From Streptomyces spiralis (GTDB taxonomy: Bacteria > Actinomycetota > Actinomycetes > Streptomycetales > Streptomycetaceae), in contig NZ_BNBC01000052.1 of NCBI RefSeq assembly GCF_014654675.1, forward strand, positions 1 through 59,616: a stretch of DNA of 59,616 nucleotides, given 5' to 3'. Below are positions 55,547-59,616 of this stretch, in pieces (position 1 is the stretch's first letter; every line of letters begins with the position of its first letter). The position numbers and the translations under genes were made by a program. The notes under the pieces are model-generated. The model had not been told where the DNA came from, did no database searches, and saw nothing but the letters and a program-made list of their open reading frames with translations.

Positions 55547-56127
55547 AGGTGTGAGGTTACCGTCGGAGACGACAGCGGACACGTGTGCCCACTGCTTCAC
55601 CCGTTCGTGTCGTCCCCACGGACTCGACGGCCTGACGCCCCGTCACCGAAGCCGGTGACGGGAGGATTTGTGCCGCGCACCGCCCCAACACGCCGCACAT
55701 CGCGGCGCAAACCCTGCACGCAAAGGCCCCACCCAGGATGCGCCCACTCCCCTGAGGCCGACCGGCAACCCCGGCACCGCACCCGGGCCCGCGGCCTCGG
55801 CCGCAAACCCAGGCACCGAACCCTGGCCCGGGGCCTCGGCCGCAAACCCAGGCACCGAACCCTGGCCCGGGGCCTCGGCCGCAAACCCAGGCCCGCCCGG
55901 CGCCGGGCCTGCGGACTCGCGCCCGGTTGCGGCCTGCGCACGCTCCGGCCGCACCCCGAGCACTCCGGGCTCCAGCCCACACTCAAGGCCCGCCCGGGCG
56001 TGCCCCCCGCACCCGGTCCCGGCCTGCGGCTCGCGCTCAACCTGCGCCCAAGCCCGCGCCGCCCGGCCCGGCCCGAACCGCGGCCCGGCTCAAAGCTCGG
56101 AAAGCCGCCCGCCCTCGAAGGGGAACC
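55547..56127. other. 581-bp gap between ftsK and response regulator, no gene supported
   Basis: All frames are nearly open because of extreme GC content. Translations are Pro/Gly/Arg/Cys repeats without family-like sequence. The gap contains a 39-bp repeat block (55793-55890). It must hold the ftsK promoter and the 3' end of the regulator transcript. Confidence 0.6.
55793..55890. repeat. 39-bp tandem repeat with internal hairpins
   Basis: Two full copies (55793-55831 and 55832-55870, almost identical) and a partial third copy begin GGCCTCGGCCGCAAACCCAGG. A degenerate copy may lie just upstream, from about 55760. Each full unit carries CCAGG-N8-CCTGG, able to form a small hairpin. Confidence 0.88.
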
Positions 56128-56808
56128 TCACCCCTGCGACGTGACCGACGACGGGTTCCCCGCCCCCGGCTCCAGCGCGTCCAGCGCGCGCCGCAGGCCC
56201 GTGAGCTTGCGCTCCAGGTGGGCCGCCGTGGCGACGGCCGCCGCGTCGGCGGACTCGTCGTCCAGCTGCTTGGAGAGGGCCTCCGCCTGTTCCTCCACGG
56301 CCGCCAGGCGCGCGGACAGCTCCGCGAGGAGGCCGGCCGACTCCTTGCCCTCGCCGGCCCCGCCCTTGGCGCCGCCCTCCAGCTGGAGACGGAGAAGCGC
56401 CGCCTGCTCCTTCAGCTGGCAGTTCTTCATGTACAGGTCGACGAAGACCGAGACCTTCGCGCGCAGCACCCACGGGTCGAACGGCTTGGAGATGTAGTCC
56501 ACCGCACCCGCCGCGTAGCCACGGAAGGTGTGGTGCGGGCCGTGGTTGATCGCGGTGAGGAAGATGATCGGGATGTCCCGGGTCCTCTCCCGCCGCTTGA
56601 TGTGCGCCGCCGTCTCGAAACCGTCCATGCCCGGCATCTGGACGTCCAGCAGAATGACCGCGAAGTCGTCCGTGAGCAGTGCTTTGAGCGCTTCCTCCCC
56701 TGACGATGCCCGTACCAGCGTCTGATCGAGCGCAGAGAGGATGGCCTCCAGCGCCAGCAGATTCTCCGGCCGGTCATCGACCAGGAGGATCTTGGCCTTC
56801 TGCACCAT
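56128..56808 (-). CDS. osaB: OsaB-like response regulator with coiled coil
   Basis: The 226-residue protein has a receiver domain with acidic pocket VDDRPENLLAL, phospho-acceptor Asp55 (ILLDVQMPGMDGFE) and Lys in ISKPFDPWVL. After it comes a helical region (KNCQLKEQAALLRLQLEGG, then LAELSARLAAVEEQAEALSKQLDDE) likely to form a coiled coil. No DNA-binding domain is seen, so it acts by protein contact. Position downstream of a large hybrid kinase matches osaB (SCO5749) of S. coelicolor, needed for growth at high osmolarity. ATG 56808 has GGAGG seven bases upstream. Confidence 0.87.
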   Translation of the reverse strand: MVQKAKILLVDDRPENLLALEAILSALDQTLVRASSGEEALKALLTDDFAVILLDVQMPGMDGFETAAHIKRRERTRDIPIIFLTAINHGPHHTFRGYAAGAVDYISKPFDPWVLRAKVSVFVDLYMKNCQLKEQAALLRLQLEGGAKGGAGEGKESAGLLAELSARLAAVEEQAEALSKQLDDESADAAAVATAAHLERKLTGLRRALDALEPGAGNPSSVTSQG

Positions 56809-57120
56809 GGCCCGCCCTCCTCGCCCCGGCTTGGGGCCGCCCCTGTCCGCAGGAACCGGGGAGGCACCGGCGGGTGCCGCCCCAGGGGACGACTCCCTTG
56901 CGCCGCCCGTCCTTGTGCCGGTCATCGTAGCCGCACCCCGCCTGTCGCCACACCCTGTCACCGCGATGTCACTGTGCACGTAGCAGAAACGCGTCGGGAG
57001 AGCAGAAGGTTCCCGGAATCCCGCACTTCCACACGGCTTCGAGCACCCTCAGTCAACAGCTTCGCGCGCACCCCGAAGGCACCCGTCACCGGGTCCACGT
57101 GCTTTCCCCGTGGTTCCGAC
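56809..57120. other. Gap between kinase and osaB-like gene
   Basis: The 312 bp contain no supported gene. A 6-bp hairpin (GGCACC-N4-GGTGCC, 56863-56878) lies 55 bases upstream of the osaB-like start. The length suggests a separate promoter for the regulator. Confidence 0.5.
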
Positions 57121-59616
57121 TCATTCCTCCCGCATCCACTGCTCCATCACGCCCAGCAGGTGATCGGGGTCGACCGGCTTGGTCACGTAGTCGGAGGCGC
57201 CCGACTCGATGGCCTTCTCCCGGTCGCCCTTCATCGCCTTCGCGGTCAGCGCGATGATCGGCAGCCCGGCGAACTGCGGCATGCGCCGGATCGCCGTGGT
57301 GGTCGCGTATCCGTCCATCTCGGGCATCATGATGTCCATCAGGACGACGGCCACATCGTCGTGCTGCTCCAGCACCTCGATGCCCTCGCGGCCGTTCTCG
57401 GCGTAGAGCACGGACAGGCCGTGCTGCTCCAGGACGCTGGTCAGCGCGAAGACGTTGCGGATGTCGTCGTCGACGATCAGCACCTTCTCGCCGCCGAACC
57501 GGACGTCCCGGCGCCCGTGCGGCGCCGCCTCCGCCCGCCCGTCGGCGCCGACGGTCCCGGCCGCCCCCGCCGGCTGCTCCGGCGTCTGCTGGTCCTGCTG
57601 CCCCGGAGACTGCTCGCCCGCGGGCAGGGCCCTGCGGCGGCGCCGGAAGAGCGCTGCGGCCCCGTTCTGGGTCTCCTGGTACGACCTCACCTCGGCCGGC
57701 ATCTCCACCTCTACGGCCGACAGCTCGGACAGGTCGGAGAGAGAGGAGATCTCGGACAGGTGCGGCTCGGCGGCGGCGATCAACTCGTCGGCGGCGAGCG
57801 CGGACCCGGGCTGCTGGTAGCCGTGCGGCGGCAGCTCGCCCGGGTGCAGCGGCAGATACAGCGTGAACGTCGAACCGCGGCCCGGCTCGCTCTGGGCGTG
57901 GATCTCGCCGCCGAGCAGCTGCGCGATCTCCCGCGAGATGGACAGCCCGAGGCCCGTACCGCCGTACTTGCGGCTGGTGGTGCCGTCGGCCTGCTTGAAC
58001 GCCTCGAAGATCACCCGCATCTTGCTGGCGGCGATGCCGATGCCGGTGTCGGTGACCGAGAACGCGATCAGCTCCGCGTCCGGGTCGGTCAGCGAGCCGG
58101 TCTCCAGCAACTGCTCCCGGATCGCCTGCGGGACGTCGGTCCGCGCGGGGCGGATGACGAGCTCCACGGACCCGGAGTCGGTGAACTTCACCGCGTTGGA
58201 CAGCAGGTTGCGCAGCACCTGCAGCAGCCGCTGCTCGTCGGTGTGCAGGGTCGCGGGCAGCTCCGGCGACACCCGCACCGACAGGTCCAGGCCCTTCTCG
58301 GCGGTCAGCGGCCGGAAGGTGGCCTCCACGTAGTCGATGAGCTGGACGAGCGCGATACGCGTCGGGGAGACGTCCATCTTGCCCGCCTCGACCTTCGACA
58401 GGTCCAGGATGTCGTTGATGAGCTGCAGCAGGTCGGAGCCGGCGCCGTGGATGGTCTCGGCGAACTCCACCTGCTTCGGGGAGAGGTTGCCCTCGGCGTT
58501 GTCGGCGAGCAACTTGGCCAGAATCAGCAGGGAGTTCAGCGGCGTACGCAGCTCGTGCGACATGTTCGCGAGGAACTCGCTGCGGTAGCGCATGGAGACG
58601 GCGAGCTGCTCGGCACGCTCCTCCAGGACCTGCCGCGCCTCCTCGATCTCGGAGTTCTTCGCCTCGATGTCCCGGTTCTGCTGGGCCAGCAGCTCGGCCT
58701 TCTCCTCCAGTTCGGCGTTGGACGCCTGCAGGGCCTTCTGCCGCTGCTCCAGCTCCTCCGAGCGCAGCCGCAGTTGCTCCGTCAGCTCCTGGGACTGCTT
58801 GAGCAGCTGCTCGGTCTTGGTGTTGACGGAGATGGTGTTGACGCTGGTGGCGATCATCTCCGCGATCTGGTTGAGGAAGTCCTTCTGGATCTGCGTGAAC
58901 GGCGTGAAGGAGGCCAGCTCGATCACGCCGAGCACCTTGCCCTCGAACAGCACCGGCAGCACGATCACCTGCGCGGGCGGCGCCTCGCCGAGCCCGGAGG
59001 AGATCTTCAGGTAGCCGCTGGGCGCGTTCTCCACCAGGATCGTGCGTTTCTCCTCGGCGGCCGTCCCGATCAGCGCCTCACCCGGCCGGAACGACGTCGG
59101 CATGGAGCCCATCGAGTAGCCGTAGGAGCCCAGCATGCGCAGCTCGTAGGAGTCCTCCACGTCGGCGTTGAGATCCTTCTCGTCGACCAGCGGCATGGCC
59201 ACGAAGAAGGCGCCGTGCTGCGCGGAGACCACCGGCGTCAGCTCGCTCATGATCAGCGAGGCCACGTCCTCCAGGTCCCGGCGTCCCTGCATCAGGGCCG
59301 AAATGCGGGCCAGGTTGCCCTTGAGCCAGTCCTGCTCCTTGTTGGCGATCGTGGTGTCGCGCAGGTTGGCGATCATCTTGTTGATGTAGTCCTGGAGCTC
59401 CTGGATCTCGCCGGAGGCGTCGACGTCGATCTTCAGGTTCAGGTCGCCACGGGTCACGGCGGTCGCCACGCGCGCGATGGCGCGCACCTGCCGGGTCAGG
59501 TTCCCGGCCATCTCGTTCACGGACTCCGTCAGGTCCCGCCAGGTGCCGTCGACGTCCCGCACGCGTGCCTGACCGCCGAGCTGGCCCTCGGTGCCCACCT
59601 CGCGGGCGACCCGGGT
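57121..59616 (-). CDS. osaA: OsaA-like hybrid histidine kinase, truncated by window edge
   Basis: The frame is open to the window end, so the N-terminal part is missing; 831 residues are visible. They hold the end of a HAMP array (WRDLTESVNEMAGNLTRQVRAIARVATAVTRGDLNLKIDV) and a GAF domain (about 115-270, VSAQHGAFFVAMPL, GTAAEEKRTILVENAP). A Gln/Glu/Leu-rich coiled coil follows (280-345), then HisKA (FLANMSHELRTPLNSLL) and the ATPase domain (NLLSNAVKF, DTGIGI, GTGLGLSIS). An acidic linker leads to a receiver (VLIVDDDIRNVF, VVLMDIMMPEMDG, YVTKPVDP). In S. coelicolor the orthologous OsaA has many HAMP domains. It is the probable partner of the osaB-like regulator. Confidence 0.9.
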   Translation of the reverse strand, partial: TRVAREVGTEGQLGGQARVRDVDGTWRDLTESVNEMAGNLTRQVRAIARVATAVTRGDLNLKIDVDASGEIQELQDYINKMIANLRDTTIANKEQDWLKGNLARISALMQGRRDLEDVASLIMSELTPVVSAQHGAFFVAMPLVDEKDLNADVEDSYELRMLGSYGYSMGSMPTSFRPGEALIGTAAEEKRTILVENAPSGYLKISSGLGEAPPAQVIVLPVLFEGKVLGVIELASFTPFTQIQKDFLNQIAEMIATSVNTISVNTKTEQLLKQSQELTEQLRLRSEELEQRQKALQASNAELEEKAELLAQQNRDIEAKNSEIEEARQVLEERAEQLAVSMRYRSEFLANMSHELRTPLNSLLILAKLLADNAEGNLSPKQVEFAETIHGAGSDLLQLINDILDLSKVEAGKMDVSPTRIALVQLIDYVEATFRPLTAEKGLDLSVRVSPELPATLHTDEQRLLQVLRNLLSNAVKFTDSGSVELVIRPARTDVPQAIREQLLETGSLTDPDAELIAFSVTDTGIGIAASKMRVIFEAFKQADGTTSRKYGGTGLGLSISREIAQLLGGEIHAQSEPGRGSTFTLYLPLHPGELPPHGYQQPGSALAADELIAAAEPHLSEISSLSDLSELSAVEVEMPAEVRSYQETQNGAAALFRRRRRALPAGEQSPGQQDQQTPEQPAGAAGTVGADGRAEAAPHGRRDVRFGGEKVLIVDDDIRNVFALTSVLEQHGLSVLYAENGREGIEVLEQHDDVAVVLMDIMMPEMDGYATTTAIRRMPQFAGLPIIALTAKAMKGDREKAIESGASDYVTKPVDPDHLLGVMEQWMREE

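Noticed and set aside
55557..56144. Repeat-containing open frames on both strands between ftsK and osaB
   Set aside because: Translations are low-complexity with no good ribosome site and several frames are equally open. The block is better described as a non-coding repeat.

Overview
The window is about 60 kb of a high-GC actinobacterial chromosome. Codon use, GTG/TTG starts, Lys/Ala-rich extensions and the gene set (lexA, hflX, rshA, dapF, miaA, miaB, gluABCD, recA-recX, clgR, pgsA, rimO, ftsK, osaAB) all point to Streptomyces. From memory, the order runs parallel to the lexA-to-osaA section of the S. coelicolor chromosome. No rRNA, tRNA, CRISPR array, insertion sequence or prophage was recognised. 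The region looks like core chromosome with a few accessory insertions. The right edge cuts a large histidine kinase gene.

Layout. 0.2-3.1 kb: lexA with a good SOS box, convergent with a DinG/XPD-type helicase, a strong hairpin between them. 3.2-7.8 kb: a compact leftward siderophore-type operon (class III aminotransferase, IucA/IucC synthetase, IucB-type acyltransferase). 8.2-11 kb: two tandem paralogous secreted trypsin-like lipoproteins. 11-19.6 kb: leftward housekeeping genes hflX, M1 peptidase, rshA, dapF, a membrane protein and miaA. 19.7-25.8 kb: an acidic small protein, an MT0933-type antitoxin-like protein, a LigB-like protein, miaB, a GT87-type membrane protein, a MazG-like protein and a TAXI binding protein. 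25.8-31.7 kb: the gluR-gluK two-component pair, divergent from the glutamate uptake operon gluABCD. 31.8-34.8 kb: a flavin monooxygenase, then a Cys-ending leader peptide ahead of a cysteine dioxygenase-rhodanese pair. 34.8-37 kb: recA-recX with a recA SOS box. 37-41.6 kb: membrane proteins, DUF3046, AzlCD exporter and an AraC regulator. 41.8-47.7 kb: Lhr helicase and a Nei-type DNA glycosylase. 47.7-52.4 kb: leftward rodZ-like gene, then rimO-pgsA-cinA with 4-bp overlaps, then clgR. 52.7-59.6 kb: ftsK, an intergenic repeat block, osaB-like response regulator and osaA-like hybrid kinase.

Themes. DNA damage control and repair recur (LexA, RecA, RecX, DinG-like, Lhr, Nei). tRNA and protein modification is represented by MiaA, MiaB and RimO. 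Nutrient sensing appears in the glutamate module and in the proposed cysteine-sensing leader. The most original signals are the small Cys-rich leader peptide whose start codon sits in a palindrome, the minimal siderophore operon lacking its usual decarboxylase, hydroxylase and second synthetase, a perfect 18-bp palindrome in the gluR-gluA intergenic region, and a 39-bp hairpin-bearing repeat between osaB and ftsK. I found no convincing wholly new multi-gene system; these are the best leads.
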